64,000 bases of DNA from Collinsella aerofaciens. GTDB lineage: Bacteria; Actinomycetota; Coriobacteriia; Coriobacteriales; Coriobacteriaceae. Shown here in pieces: positions 18,796-27,316 of the stretch. Each line of letters starts with the position of its first letter. Positions within the stretch are counted from its first letter, which is position 1. The stretch is taken from the NCBI RefSeq assembly GCF_009876115.1, contig NZ_WWSY01000010.1, positions 25,002-89,001 on the forward strand, in the 5' to 3' direction. The notes below the pieces were generated by a model. The model saw only the letters and a program-made list of their open reading frames with translations. It had not been told where the DNA came from and did not search any database. A program made the translations under genes and the position numbers.

Positions 18796-19605
18796 ATGAT
18801 CGGAACTCGCACTTCATCGTCATACACCCCGCACGTCGACGTCGATCCCGCCGACCGCCCGCTCATCCTCGTCGCGCCGCGTTGGGAAGAGGCGAAGCCG
18901 TTTTTAAGCGAGACGCTCTCCCCCAACGAGGAAATCGCAAGTGTCTTTGTCGATGCCATCCTTGCCGCCGGCGGCCTGCCGCTGCAGATGTCCATCACCG
19001 AGGACATTGAGGTCATCCGCCATTACGTCGATATCGCCGACGGTATCGCTATTCCCGGCGGCCCGGATGTCAACCCCAAACGCTGGGGCGATGATCGACC
19101 CTACGACCCCACCCTCTGCTGCGAGATCCGCGATAGCTTTGAGTTTAAGCTGGTCGGCGAAGTGCTCCGCGCCAAAAAGCCGCTCTTTACCACCTGCCGT
19201 GGCACGCAGTTGCTCAACGTCGCCACTGGCGGCACCCTGTGCATGGACGTGCCGAGCCTGGGCGCTCGCGAGGGCCGCACGCAGTGGCGCCATACCCACG
19301 TGCTCAACGACCCCGTGCATCCCGTCGAGGTCGTGCCGGGCTCGCTGCTCGACCGCGCGGTTGGCGGACACAGGCTGATCCAGACTAACTCGGCACATCA
19401 CTGCTGCGTCGACCGTCTGGGTAAGAGCACGCGCTTGGTCGCCAAGGCAACCGACGGCGTTCCCGAGTGCATCGAAGTCGAAGGCCAGCCTTTCTGCCTG
19501 GGCGTGCAATGGCACCCTGAGTATACGTGGAAGACGCTCGAGACCGACTTTAACCTGTGGAAGTCGTTTGTCGAGGCAGCGACCAAGGTAAAGCAGGCCC
19601 GCTAG
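18796..19605 (+). CDS. Class C26 gamma-glutamyl hydrolase / glutamine amidotransferase-like protein
   Basis: 269-residue protein of the PuuD/gamma-glutamyl-GABA hydrolase family. The nucleophile is Cys134 in FTTCRGTQLLN, the dyad His240 and Glu242 lie in GVQWHPEY, and the IPGGPDVNPKRWG loop matches the family. Members hydrolyse gamma-glutamyl amides such as gamma-glutamyl-GABA, or folate-type gamma-glutamyl chains. Its position 90 bp after a glutamate-type ABC importer suggests a role in using imported gamma-glutamyl compounds, but this is inference. A strong bidirectional terminator follows. No good ribosome-binding site is evident before this ATG. Confidence 0.85.
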   Translation: MIGTRTSSSYTPHVDVDPADRPLILVAPRWEEAKPFLSETLSPNEEIASVFVDAILAAGGLPLQMSITEDIEVIRHYVDIADGIAIPGGPDVNPKRWGDDRPYDPTLCCEIRDSFEFKLVGEVLRAKKPLFTTCRGTQLLNVATGGTLCMDVPSLGAREGRTQWRHTHVLNDPVHPVEVVPGSLLDRAVGGHRLIQTNSAHHCCVDRLGKSTRLVAKATDGVPECIEVEGQPFCLGVQWHPEYTWKTLETDFNLWKSFVEAATKVKQAR

Positions 19606-19627
19606 CTCGCGAACCGCACAACAGATA

Positions 19628-19666
19628 AGGGCGCCCCGCCGGCCACATGGTCCGACGGGGCGCCCT
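19628..19666. terminator. Bidirectional terminator between convergent genes
   Basis: Perfect 11-bp stem AGGGCGCCCCG/CGGGGCGCCCT between the C26 hydrolase (plus) and the Hpt gene (minus). Confidence 0.8.
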
Positions 19667-19710
19667 ATTACCTATATGCTGCCGGCACACAGCCCAAGGC
19701 TCGCGAGCCC

Positions 19711-20067
19711 TTATTCAGCCGCCTCGCGCAGGGCCGACATCGTGGCCGCATATTGCTGCTGCAGCGCATGCATTCCCTCACGAGCGCCGTCAACGGCATC
19801 GGCGCCGCGCAGCGCCTCGGTCACCAAGACCGCCGGCTCGTACAGATTATCGAATCCCAGGTTCTGGCTCACGCCTTTGAGCGTATGCACTGCCATAAAC
19901 GCGCTCTCGGCATCTCCCGCCGCCATGGCAGCCTCCAGCTTGTCCATGCTCTCGTCATCCAAAAACTTGAGGGCAAAGCGGGCAAGCATTTCCTCGCCCA
20001 TCAGCCGAGCGCACGCGTCATCATAATTGGCGCCAATCTTCTCATACGCCTCACGCATGGAAATCAT
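19711..20067 (-). CDS. Hpt (histidine phosphotransfer) domain protein
   Basis: 118-residue single-domain Hpt. His61 in FMAVHTLKGVSQNLG is the phosphoacceptor, and the helices before and after it match the four-helix Hpt fold. Such proteins relay phosphate between receiver domains. The gene starts 24 bp after the stop of the REC-containing regulator on the same strand, so the receiver of that protein is the obvious partner. No histidine kinase is encoded in the window. Confidence 0.85.
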   Translation of the reverse strand: MISMREAYEKIGANYDDACARLMGEEMLARFALKFLDDESMDKLEAAMAAGDAESAFMAVHTLKGVSQNLGFDNLYEPAVLVTEALRGADAVDGAREGMHALQQQYAATMSALREAAE

Positions 20068-20091
20068 GGGTTAAAAACTCCTTTGGTCAAA

Positions 20092-21972
20092 CTAAATCGT
20101 GGGAAACGCAACGACGTCAGCGGGGCGTGCCAACGTCTCGGCAATTTGGTCTTGCACCTCGAGCAGGCAATCGAGCAGCAGCGGGTTAAAGGTACCGCAC
20201 TTACCGTCCAGAATCATCTGGATCGCCTCCTCGTGCGGGATAGCGTCTTTGTATACGCGCACGCTCGTCAGCGCATCGTACACGTCAGCCACCGAAACCA
20301 CCTGAGCGGCAATGGGAATCTCGTCGCCCTTAAGGCCATCGGGATAACCCCTGCCGTCCCAGCGCTCGTGATGCCAACGCGCAATCTGGTACGCATATTC
20401 CATAAGCGCATTACCGACGTGATGGCGGCCCAGCTCAAGCAACATGTCGGCGCCGATCGTAGTATGCGTCTTCATAATCTCGAACTCCTCGGGCGTAAGG
20501 CGCCCGGGTTTGTTGAGAATCGCATCATCAATCGACATCTTGCCGATATCGTGCAGCGCCGAAGCCAGGGCAATCGTGGAGCGCTCCTCATTGTCGAGGG
20601 AGATGGTGTCGCTACGCTGGACCAGACAGCCAAGCAGCAGCTCGGTCAGCTTCTCGATGTTCGTAACGTGCCTGCCGCTCTCGCCATTGCGAAGCTCCAT
20701 GACGCCGGCCATGATGTCGATGAGCATGCGACTGTTCTTGACGCGCTCGTTGTACTGCTGGGACAGCAGGCTCGTCAGGCGGCGCTGTTTGGCGTACAGG
20801 CGGATGGTGTTGTTTACGCGGCGGCGCACGACACGGGAGTCAAACGGGCGGTTGATATAGTCCGAGGCACCCAGCTCGTACGCGCGCAGAACCATATCGT
20901 CGGAATCTTCGCTCGAGATCATGATGACAGGCAGATTGTCGATACCCGATCGGCGCGACAAATCGGCCAGCACCTCAAAGCCGCTTATGCCCGGCATCAC
21001 AATGTCCAGCAGCACGAGTGACAACTCATCGCCATGGCGGTCGACCATGTCGAGCGCCGTACGACCGTTATCGGCCTCGAGGATGCAATACTCGTCCTTG
21101 AGCATCTCGTTGAGAATGGCTCGGTTCATCTCGGAGTCATCAACAATAAGCACCGAAGGCTTTTCGTTTTGGAAGGCCTCGATGGAATCGGCATCGGTCA
21201 CGACCGTACCGGCTTTTGCCTTAGCACGGCTCAGTAACTGGACAGCGCGGCCAACGCCCTCATCGACTGTCTCGCCATGAATGCGAACGCCACCAACACA
21301 TGCCGTCAAGCTCACGTACTCATGGCCCGGAATAATCGTGGAATGAACGGCATCGGATACCTGATGCAGACGACGGGTAAAGTCATCGGAGGGAATATTG
21401 GGCATGACGACCACAAACTTGTCGCAGCCATAGCGCACAAGCTCGTCAGTCGAACGAATGCTGCTGCGTATGGCTGTCGCCACAGCACCGAGCGCAAGGT
21501 CGCCGGCATGACGGCCACACGTATCGTTGAAGACCCTAAAATCATCAAGGTCGATCACCGCCACGCCGGCCTTCATGCGGGCGCTACGGAGCTTTTCCTC
21601 GTAATATCGGCGATTGCGCACACTTGTCAGCACGTCGGTGTAGACAAGGTCCTCTTCTGCAGCCTCTTGCTCATCGATTGGACGCACCATCAGCAGGACG
21701 TGAGGCTCGCCCTCGACCTTCAGAGGGCGCAGGCGAGCGCGGTACTCAGTACCATCGTTGAGCAGTTGCTCCGACACCTCATCGGAGTCTGCCAAGGCCT
21801 CAAGACTCGACTGACGCAGACAAGGGCAGCGATCGCCGGCGAGCAGACAGTTAGGCTCGCTCTTAATCTGATCGGCCGACAGCAAACGCACCACGGGGTA
21901 GGTCTTCGCGACACGGGCAACCTCGGCGGCAGCCTCCTCGTCGGTTAGATTGACCTCGTGATTATTGAGCAT
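20092..21972 (-). CDS. Degenerate-GGDEF / receiver / HD-GYP signalling protein
   Basis: 626 residues in four parts. Residues 1-105 are a PAS-sized sensor with clustered cysteines (Cys42, Cys49, Cys51). Residues 107-235 are a GGDEF domain whose active-site motif is GCDKF (182-186), so cyclase activity is doubtful. A receiver domain follows from about 272, with the acidic pair in LIVDDSEMN and phospho-Asp in LVLLDIVMPG. The C-terminal HD-GYP domain has LHDIGK and HHERWDGRGYPDG, the motifs of cyclic-di-GMP phosphodiesterases. It is probably a phosphorylation-controlled phosphodiesterase with the GGDEF remnant as a GTP-binding regulatory module. Co-transcribed with the Hpt gene. Confidence 0.87.
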   Translation of the reverse strand: MLNNHEVNLTDEEAAAEVARVAKTYPVVRLLSADQIKSEPNCLLAGDRCPCLRQSSLEALADSDEVSEQLLNDGTEYRARLRPLKVEGEPHVLLMVRPIDEQEAAEEDLVYTDVLTSVRNRRYYEEKLRSARMKAGVAVIDLDDFRVFNDTCGRHAGDLALGAVATAIRSSIRSTDELVRYGCDKFVVVMPNIPSDDFTRRLHQVSDAVHSTIIPGHEYVSLTACVGGVRIHGETVDEGVGRAVQLLSRAKAKAGTVVTDADSIEAFQNEKPSVLIVDDSEMNRAILNEMLKDEYCILEADNGRTALDMVDRHGDELSLVLLDIVMPGISGFEVLADLSRRSGIDNLPVIMISSEDSDDMVLRAYELGASDYINRPFDSRVVRRRVNNTIRLYAKQRRLTSLLSQQYNERVKNSRMLIDIMAGVMELRNGESGRHVTNIEKLTELLLGCLVQRSDTISLDNEERSTIALASALHDIGKMSIDDAILNKPGRLTPEEFEIMKTHTTIGADMLLELGRHHVGNALMEYAYQIARWHHERWDGRGYPDGLKGDEIPIAAQVVSVADVYDALTSVRVYKDAIPHEEAIQMILDGKCGTFNPLLLDCLLEVQDQIAETLARPADVVAFPTI

Positions 21973-22184
21973 ATGGGGCCCTTTCGATAGTTTCGCATGG
22001 TAGCGGTGGGTTCCAAATGTTACAAGGGTAGCACCTTGCCGATGAAGGTAAGCACGTGAATGCTGCTACATTTTTATGAGTTGGCAGACGGCACGATTGA
22101 AGCCGCAGACGTGAGGTTTTGAGCACATTTGTTAACACGGCCGAAACGTTTGCGGATGAAGCCTGCTTTGGCTATTTGCGGGTG

Positions 22185-22982
22185 CTAGAACCCCAGAATG
22201 TCACGAACAGCCCGGGCAGCCGCTGCCGGGCGATCGCGTAGGCCGTTGTGCGCGCCGGGAACCGTTACGAGCGGACAGTCCAAAAGCTCAGCCGCCACCC
22301 TCGTGCCCGCCTCGCGAGGCGTGCCAATCGAGAGCTCGCCCAGGAGCACGGCGGCCACCGTTTTCGACGCACGGACGCTATCCCAATCGGGAACGCAGGT
22401 CATAGTAATCCCGTATTCGTTTGCCATGAAGCTGCGGCCGTTGCGCAGGGCATGTTTGGCTTCTGCCTCGGTTGTCTTGGGGGCCTCAGGGTCCGAATCG
22501 CCGATAGCGCCCAGGAAGGCCCGTAATGCCCTGGAGACCTTTCCCGCAGCGATCATCTCGAGCAAAACCGGGGCCGCGCCCAAACCGGCGCCCTCGTTTG
22601 TCACGGCGGGTTCATGCAGGATCGCACGCGAAATTATGACGGGGTTTGCACGGAGAAGCTCCAGGGTCACCAACGTACCGGCACTGTGCGCGAGCACGTT
22701 TGTCGGAGCGCCAATATGCTCGATAACGGCCTGCAGGTCGGCGGCCTGGGCGGCGAGATCGTAGCGTCCGTCCGCAGCGTCGCCGCTCTCGCCGCAACCG
22801 CGGCGGTCGTAGGCAATTACGCGGTAGTTGCGGCTGAGCTCACAAGCGATGCCGTCGAAAAATGTGCCGTCGACACAAGCGCCGTGCACGCACACCAAAG
22901 CAGGAGTATCAGGCGACACATCCGGGCCGGCATATTCGCGACAGGCAATCGTGGTGCCCGCATTCTCGACCGTAAAATCCAT
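22185..22982 (-). CDS. Alpha/beta-fold hydrolase
   Basis: 265-residue protein. The oxyanion-hole motif is VHGACVDG (about 32-39), the nucleophile is Ser100 in VLAHSAGT, and the catalytic His lies in PGAHNGLRDRP near the C-terminus. YDRRGCGESG is the usual strand-4 turn. These features fit the haloperoxidase/esterase-like branch of the fold, and no specific substrate can be named. It is monocistronic; a 200-base gap without coding signal separates it from the HD-GYP gene. The nucleophile elbow has Ala in place of the first Gly of G-x-S-x-G, a common variation. Confidence 0.85.
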   Translation of the reverse strand: MDFTVENAGTTIACREYAGPDVSPDTPALVCVHGACVDGTFFDGIACELSRNYRVIAYDRRGCGESGDAADGRYDLAAQAADLQAVIEHIGAPTNVLAHSAGTLVTLELLRANPVIISRAILHEPAVTNEGAGLGAAPVLLEMIAAGKVSRALRAFLGAIGDSDPEAPKTTEAEAKHALRNGRSFMANEYGITMTCVPDWDSVRASKTVAAVLLGELSIGTPREAGTRVAAELLDCPLVTVPGAHNGLRDRPAAAARAVRDILGF

Positions 22983-23201
22983 GTTGTGCCCCCATCATCA
23001 ATGCCCATCCAGTTGCACGTCAGTACGGTTGGATGGACCCGCATTGCCTTACGCCTTGTTAACAGATTAACTGTACCCGACCCGAGGCTTTTCATGGCAC
23101 GGCATCATGAGCGACGTGAAAAAACGAAACTAGTAAAGCAAGAGCCCGCACCTTGCTTTGGAGCCGATGCTATGCTTAGGCACAATTGTCTTGAGGAGCA
23201 T

Positions 23202-23984
23202 ATGCCTATGTCTACGTTTTTGAATGCCAGCCCCATCTTTGGGCCCGTTCGCAGCCGTCGCCTTGGTCTCTCGCTCGGCGTCAACATGATGCCGGCCAGC
23301 GGCAAAATCTGCACGTTCGACTGCATTTACTGCGAAAACGGCCTCAACGCCGAACGCCCCTGCCATGAGCCGTACAACACGGCCGCCGTGGTGCTCGACG
23401 CGCTCGAGGCAAAGCTGCGTGAGATGGCAGCCGAGGGCGAGCTCCCCGATGTGATCACCTTCGCAGGCAATGGCGAGCCCACCGCCGCGCCGGAATTTCC
23501 GCAGGCCATCGCCGGCGCCGTCGCGCTGCGCGACAAGCTTGCCCCAAACTCCAAGATCGCCGTGCTCTCCAACGGCACACGCGCCGACCGCCCCGAGGTG
23601 CACGACGCGCTCATGATGGTCGACGACAACATTCTTAAGCTCGATACCGTCGACCCGGCGTTTATCCAGCTGCTCGACCAGCCCGTTGGCCCCTACGATG
23701 TAGAGCACCAGATCGAAACGTTCGCGAGCTTTAACGGTCACGTCATTATCCAGACGATGTTTTTGAGCGGTGAGTACCGGGGCAAGTCTCTCGATAACAC
23801 CGGCGAGGAGTACGTTGGCCCTTGGCTCGCGGCGCTCGAACGCATTCGCCCGCAGGAGGCGACCATCTACACGGTGGCGCGCGAGACACCGATCGCCGGC
23901 CTTGTCAAGGCAGCACCCGACGTCCTCGACGCCATTGCCGCGCGCGTCCAAGCCCTCGGCATTCCCTGCCAGGTGAGCTACTAG
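23202..23984 (+). CDS. Radical SAM protein of the COG0731 type
   Basis: 260-residue protein with the radical SAM cluster motif CTFDCIYC (Cys37, Cys41, Cys44). It is preceded by the family hallmark FGPVRSRRLGLSLGVNM, as in COG0731 proteins related to the tRNA wybutosine enzyme TYW1. The GNGEPTAAPEF motif binds SAM. Bacterial members are mostly uncharacterised; tRNA modification is possible but unproven. The longest frame begins at 22614 and overlaps the hydrolase on the other strand. The start is the ATG at 23202 or, with better spacing to GAGGAG, 23208. Confidence 0.85.
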   Translation: MPMSTFLNASPIFGPVRSRRLGLSLGVNMMPASGKICTFDCIYCENGLNAERPCHEPYNTAAVVLDALEAKLREMAAEGELPDVITFAGNGEPTAAPEFPQAIAGAVALRDKLAPNSKIAVLSNGTRADRPEVHDALMMVDDNILKLDTVDPAFIQLLDQPVGPYDVEHQIETFASFNGHVIIQTMFLSGEYRGKSLDNTGEEYVGPWLAALERIRPQEATIYTVARETPIAGLVKAAPDVLDAIAARVQALGIPCQVSY

Positions 23985-24039
23985 CGCGCAGCTGCTCTGA
24001 AGGTGGGCTATACTAGCTGCGAACGAAAGGAAGTTAGCC

Positions 24040-24927
24040 ATGTATGACAAAGGACCCGTGCCCGGCCGCAACGACGCTTGCTGGTGCGGCAGCGGCAAGA
24101 AATACAAGAAATGCCATAGCGCCTTTGATGAGCGCCTCGAGCGCTTGTGGGAAGAGGGCTGGGAGGTTCTGCCCCGCACGCTCTACAAGACTCCCGCCGA
24201 TATCGAGGGCATCAAGCGCTCGGCTGCCATCAACGTGGGCGTGCTCGATTATGTGGGCGAGCATATCGCCGCAGGCATGACCACCAACCAGATCGACCAG
24301 ATGATCTACGACTACACCGTCGAGCACGGTGGCACGCCGGCCGATCTCAACTACGAGGGCTATCCCAAGAGCGTGTGCACCTCGATCAACGACGTCGTCT
24401 GCCACGGTATCCCCTGCGATGCGGATGTGCTGCACGAGGGCGACATCATCAACGTGGACTGCTCCACGATCCTAGACGGCTACTTTAGCGACTCGAGCCG
24501 CATGTTCTGCATCGGCGAGGTCTCTGCCGAGCGCCAGCGCCTGGTCGACGTCACCCGTGCCAGCGTGGAGGCGGGTCTGGCGGCCGTCAAGCCATGGCTG
24601 CCGTTGTCCGTTATGGCCGAGGCAGTGCAAAAGACCGTCGAGGACGCCGGCTTTAGCGTGGTGCGCGAGTACGGCGGACACGGCATCGGTAAGGAGTTCC
24701 ACGAGGACCCGTTTGTGGGCTTTACCACCGAGGCGCCCGATGTGGACACCATCATGGCCCCGGGCATGGTCTTTACCATCGAGCCCATGGTCAACGCCGG
24801 AGCGCCCGGCATCAAGATCAGCAAGGGCGACGGCTGGTGCGTGCGTACCAAGGACGGTAGCGATTCGGCCCAATGCGAGGTACAGCTCGTGGTGACCGAG
24901 GGCGGCTACGAGCTGCTGAGCTGGTAG
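24040..24927 (+). CDS. map: Methionine aminopeptidase type I with N-terminal SEC-C zinc motif
   Basis: 295 residues. An N-terminal SEC-C motif (Cys14, Cys16, Cys25, His26 in NDACWCGSGKKYKKCH) is followed by a complete type I catalytic domain. Metal ligands are visible as the two Asp of ILDGYFSDSS, the His of GGHGIGKEF, the Glu of FTIEPMV and the Glu of AQCEVQLV. The enzyme removes initiator methionine from nascent proteins. The SEC-C motif, also found at the end of SecA, binds zinc and may help ribosome docking. The AAGGAAG upstream supports the ATG at 24040. A terminator with a 17-bp stem follows. Confidence 0.94.
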   Translation: MYDKGPVPGRNDACWCGSGKKYKKCHSAFDERLERLWEEGWEVLPRTLYKTPADIEGIKRSAAINVGVLDYVGEHIAAGMTTNQIDQMIYDYTVEHGGTPADLNYEGYPKSVCTSINDVVCHGIPCDADVLHEGDIINVDCSTILDGYFSDSSRMFCIGEVSAERQRLVDVTRASVEAGLAAVKPWLPLSVMAEAVQKTVEDAGFSVVREYGGHGIGKEFHEDPFVGFTTEAPDVDTIMAPGMVFTIEPMVNAGAPGIKISKGDGWCVRTKDGSDSAQCEVQLVVTEGGYELLSW

Positions 24928-24937
24928 CTGTAGATGC

Positions 24938-24980
24938 GCCGGGCTTCGCGATGGATATGTTAACCATCGCGAAGCCCGGC
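24938..24980 (+). terminator. Terminator of map
   Basis: Perfect 17-bp stem (GCCGGGCTTCGCGATGG and complement) with a 9-base loop and GTTTTT tail. Confidence 0.92.
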
Positions 24981-24998
24981 GTTTTTATAGCGTTTTGC

Positions 24999-25040
24999 CT
25001 GATAAAACCTACCAAAATTAACCTGCCCCTTTTGGTAGGT
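24999..25040. repeat. Dispersed hairpin element, copy a
   Basis: GATAAAACCTACCAAAA ... TTTTGGTAGGT, a diverged copy of the element seen at 27268, 32984, 36551 and 62326. It lies in the leader of the 2-hydroxyacid dehydrogenase gene. Confidence 0.75.
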
Positions 25041-25059
25041 CGAGCGGAGAGGACTGCTT

Positions 25060-25995
25060 GTGAACATCCTGGTTTTGCTGCCCGTCAACGACCGTCATCG
25101 CGCAATTCTTGAGTCGAGCGCTCCGGGCGAGGACTTTATCTACACGAGCGCCGACGCCGCCACGCGCGAGCAGGTCGCCGATGCCGACGTGATCCTGGGC
25201 AACATCGACCCTGACATGCTCACGGCATGCGAGCATCTCCGGCTGTTGCAGTTGCAGACCGCCGGCTATGACGACTACCTTGCTGCTGGCACCGTGCCGG
25301 CTGACGCCAAGCTGTCTTGCTCGATCGGCGCCTACGGTCAGGCCGTAAGCGAGCACATATTTGCCATGGTGCTGTCAATGATGAAGCGCCTGCCCGGCTA
25401 CCAGGACCTGCAGCGCGAGCATCGCTGGGAGGACTTGGGCCCGGTCACCTCGCTCAAAAATGCCAACGTGCTGGTGCTGGGCGCGGGCGATATCGGCGGC
25501 CACTTTGCCACGCTCTGCCGCAGCATGGGCGCACACGTCCGCGGCATCAAGCGCCATCCGCTCGTCTACCCCATTGTGTTTGAGGACATGGACGGCATGG
25601 ATGCCCTGCCCGAGCGCCTGGCCGAGGCAGACATCGTCGCATCCTTTATGCCCAGCACACCCGAGACCCGCGGTCTGGCGAACGCCGAGTTCTTCGCCGC
25701 GATGAAGCCGGGCGCCTTCTTTGCAAACGGCGGCCGCGGCGATCTTGTGGTTGCCGACGACTTGGTTGGCGCTCTGGAATCGGGACATCTCGCCGGCGCC
25801 GCGGTCGACGTCACCGACCCCGAACCGCTGCCCGCGACAAGCCCCCTGTGGGATGCGCCCAACATGCTCATCACGCCGCATGTCTCCGGCTGGTTCCACC
25901 TGACCGCCACGCTCAACAACGTCGTCGACATCGCCGCGGAAAACCTGCGTCACCTGCAGGCGGGCGAGACCCTGCGCTGCTGGATCGAGCATTAA
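25060..25995 (+). CDS. D-isomer-specific 2-hydroxyacid dehydrogenase
   Basis: 311-residue NAD(P)-dependent oxidoreductase. The Rossmann motif is VLGAGDIGGHFA (about 141-152). The substrate Arg lies in NGGRGDLV, the acidic residue of the relay in DVTDPEPLP, and the catalytic His in ITPHVSGW. Family members reduce 2-keto acids such as pyruvate, phenylpyruvate or branched-chain keto acids. The N-terminal catalytic domain is shorter than in LdhA, closer to the glyoxylate/hydroxypyruvate reductase branch. The start is a GTG at 25060 with GGAGAGG upstream. It stands alone between two terminators. Confidence 0.87.
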   Translation: MNILVLLPVNDRHRAILESSAPGEDFIYTSADAATREQVADADVILGNIDPDMLTACEHLRLLQLQTAGYDDYLAAGTVPADAKLSCSIGAYGQAVSEHIFAMVLSMMKRLPGYQDLQREHRWEDLGPVTSLKNANVLVLGAGDIGGHFATLCRSMGAHVRGIKRHPLVYPIVFEDMDGMDALPERLAEADIVASFMPSTPETRGLANAEFFAAMKPGAFFANGGRGDLVVADDLVGALESGHLAGAAVDVTDPEPLPATSPLWDAPNMLITPHVSGWFHLTATLNNVVDIAAENLRHLQAGETLRCWIEH

Positions 25996-25998
25996 TTT

Positions 25999-26026
25999 GT
26001 TCCGGCGTTTTACCAAACGCCGGAAC
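25999..26026 (+). terminator. Terminator of the 2-hydroxyacid dehydrogenase
   Basis: Perfect 12-bp stem GTTCCGGCGTTT/AAACGCCGGAAC with a TACC loop, 3 bases past the stop codon. Confidence 0.85.
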
Positions 26027-26074
26027 CCCTCGACGCTGCGAGCCCGCCGTTTGGCCAATCTGCCGTTCAATTTC

Positions 26075-26103
26075 AAAGGCGCGACCAGAAGGTCAGCGCC
26101 TTT
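26075..26103 (+). terminator. Second hairpin in the gap before the PIN gene
   Basis: AAAGGCGCGACC-agaa-GGTCaGCGCCTTT. The following 120 bases contain a diverged direct repeat (GGGCTCTCGCTGAC near 26133 and 26190) and no credible gene. Confidence 0.5.
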
Positions 26104-26229
26104 TCATTTCACGGCACCTTGGCTCAAACGGCGGGCTCTCGCTGACTTTTGTTCAACCTGCGGCGCTTTGCTGGCGCGGCCCTACCTGTGGGCTCTCGCT
26201 GACCATTATTCGACCAGAGGGGTCTAGTG

Positions 26230-26724
26230 CTATTTAAGCGTTGTTAGATAGTTTCTTGCGTTTTCGACGTTCATTGCTGCGACGGGCGCATGCGAACAAA
26301 GCTTGACATCGTTGGTGACCAGTAAATCTGCTTGGGCACGTATCGCTGCCGCAATGATTAAATCGTCTTCGTAATCGCTATGGAGCTCACGCTGCCTGCT
26401 CGCCATCCATATATCGCTCAGGTCACAGGGCACTGGCGTGGCAAGCTGCGAAAGCACGCTAAGACAATCCCATGCAAGCGAAGTCGCTGCCGTAGCGGCA
26501 TACTGGGAAAGCGAACCGTGCTCCCGCCGATACCATGCCTTATGTTCGCTTGAAATCAAATAGAACAGGTCTTTGGACGATGTCGCCGCATACAGCAAAT
26601 CCACCTGTGCCGTGCATGCATCGCGTAAAAACTCAATCGCCACCGAACGACCACGTCGTGAGGGAATGAAGTAATCGAACCACACGTTGGTGTCAACCAA
26701 GATGCGCTTTGGAGTCTCACTCAT
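26230..26724 (-). CDS. PIN-domain toxin (VapC-like RNase)
   Basis: 164-residue PIN protein. The first acidic ligand is Asp11 in RILVDTNVWFDYF. Further acidic residues of the metal site lie in SDYEDDLIIAAAI and LLVTNDVKLC. PIN toxins cleave specific RNAs when freed from their antitoxin. The gene overlaps the upstream antitoxin gene by 8 bases, the usual arrangement for coupled translation of toxin-antitoxin pairs. No terminator is evident directly after it. Confidence 0.85.
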   Translation of the reverse strand: MSETPKRILVDTNVWFDYFIPSRRGRSVAIEFLRDACTAQVDLLYAATSSKDLFYLISSEHKAWYRREHGSLSQYAATAATSLAWDCLSVLSQLATPVPCDLSDIWMASRQRELHSDYEDDLIIAAAIRAQADLLVTNDVKLCSHAPVAAMNVENARNYLTTLK

Positions 26725-27097
26725 AGAGCCAGCTCATCTCCTCGCCATAGCGATCCGCATAGGCATTCCGTTTGAGCTCTTCGTCGTCCGATGGCTGAGC
26801 CTTGACCATATCGATTCCCGACTCACGGCAAGCAGCAGCGAACAGCTTCGACCCCTGATCCATGAGCTCGAGCTTACGTTTGGCGGCCCTTTCGCGCTCG
26901 CGCTGTTCCGCCCGGGCACGACTGGGCAGCAGGATATCCTCGAGCGCACCGGGGCGATCGGCCAGCGACGCTGCAAGCTGCCAGAGCGCTCGCACCGCTT
27001 GGCTCGGCGTCATACCGGCCCTGGAGAGAGCGGCGTCCCCACTCCTTTTAAGATCGGCATCGAGGCGCACGTTGATCTGAGCGGCTGTTGTGGTCAT
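26717..27097 (-). CDS. RelB/DinJ-type antitoxin of the PIN toxin
   Basis: 126 residues. The N-terminal part (AQINVRLDADLKRSGDAALSRAGMTPSQAVRALW) is a ribbon-helix-helix DNA-binding domain of the RelB/DinJ kind. The middle is a charged, Arg/Glu-rich helix, and the C-terminal tail would wrap the toxin. AAGGAGGGG precedes the ATG at 27097. It is unusual that a RelB/DinJ-like antitoxin accompanies a PIN toxin rather than a RelE-type one, but such mixing is known. A weak inverted repeat (CTATCA ... TGGTAG, 27120-27141) upstream could be its operator. Confidence 0.82.
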   Translation of the reverse strand: MTTTAAQINVRLDADLKRSGDAALSRAGMTPSQAVRALWQLAASLADRPGALEDILLPSRARAEQRERERAAKRKLELMDQGSKLFAAACRESGIDMVKAQPSDDEELKRNAYADRYGEEMSWLYE

Positions 27098-27196
27098 GAC
27101 CCCTCCTTAATACTTCAAAACTATCATAAAACTCTATGGTAGATACGTAAAGCATGTATAGCATTTATAAGCATTAGCCGTACTCTGTACACAAAA

Positions 27197-27227
27197 AGCC
27201 GCCGAGGCACACTGCACCTCGGCGGCT
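27197..27227 (-). terminator. Terminator downstream of the M18 aminopeptidase
   Basis: Perfect 11-bp stem AGCCGCCGAGG/CCTCGGCGGCT with TTTTTG on the minus-strand 3' side. Confidence 0.85.
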
Positions 27228-27267
27228 ACGTATCACAGATCTAGTTCGGTTTCACCCTTTGCATTTG

Positions 27268-27316
27268 CCCAGATAAAACCTGCCAAAATAAACCTGTCCC
27301 TTTTTGGCAGGTTTTA
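27268..27316. repeat. Dispersed hairpin element, copy b, overlapping the M18 stop codon
   Basis: AAAACCTGCCAAAA ... TTTTTGGCAGGTTTT around the loop TAAACCTGTCCC. The M18 stop codon TAA (27314-27316) is part of one arm. Confidence 0.85.

Noticed and set aside
25997..26237. Small plus-strand frames between the dehydrogenase and the PIN gene
   Set aside because: The region starts with two hairpins and a short direct repeat; no ribosome-binding site or protein-like sequence.
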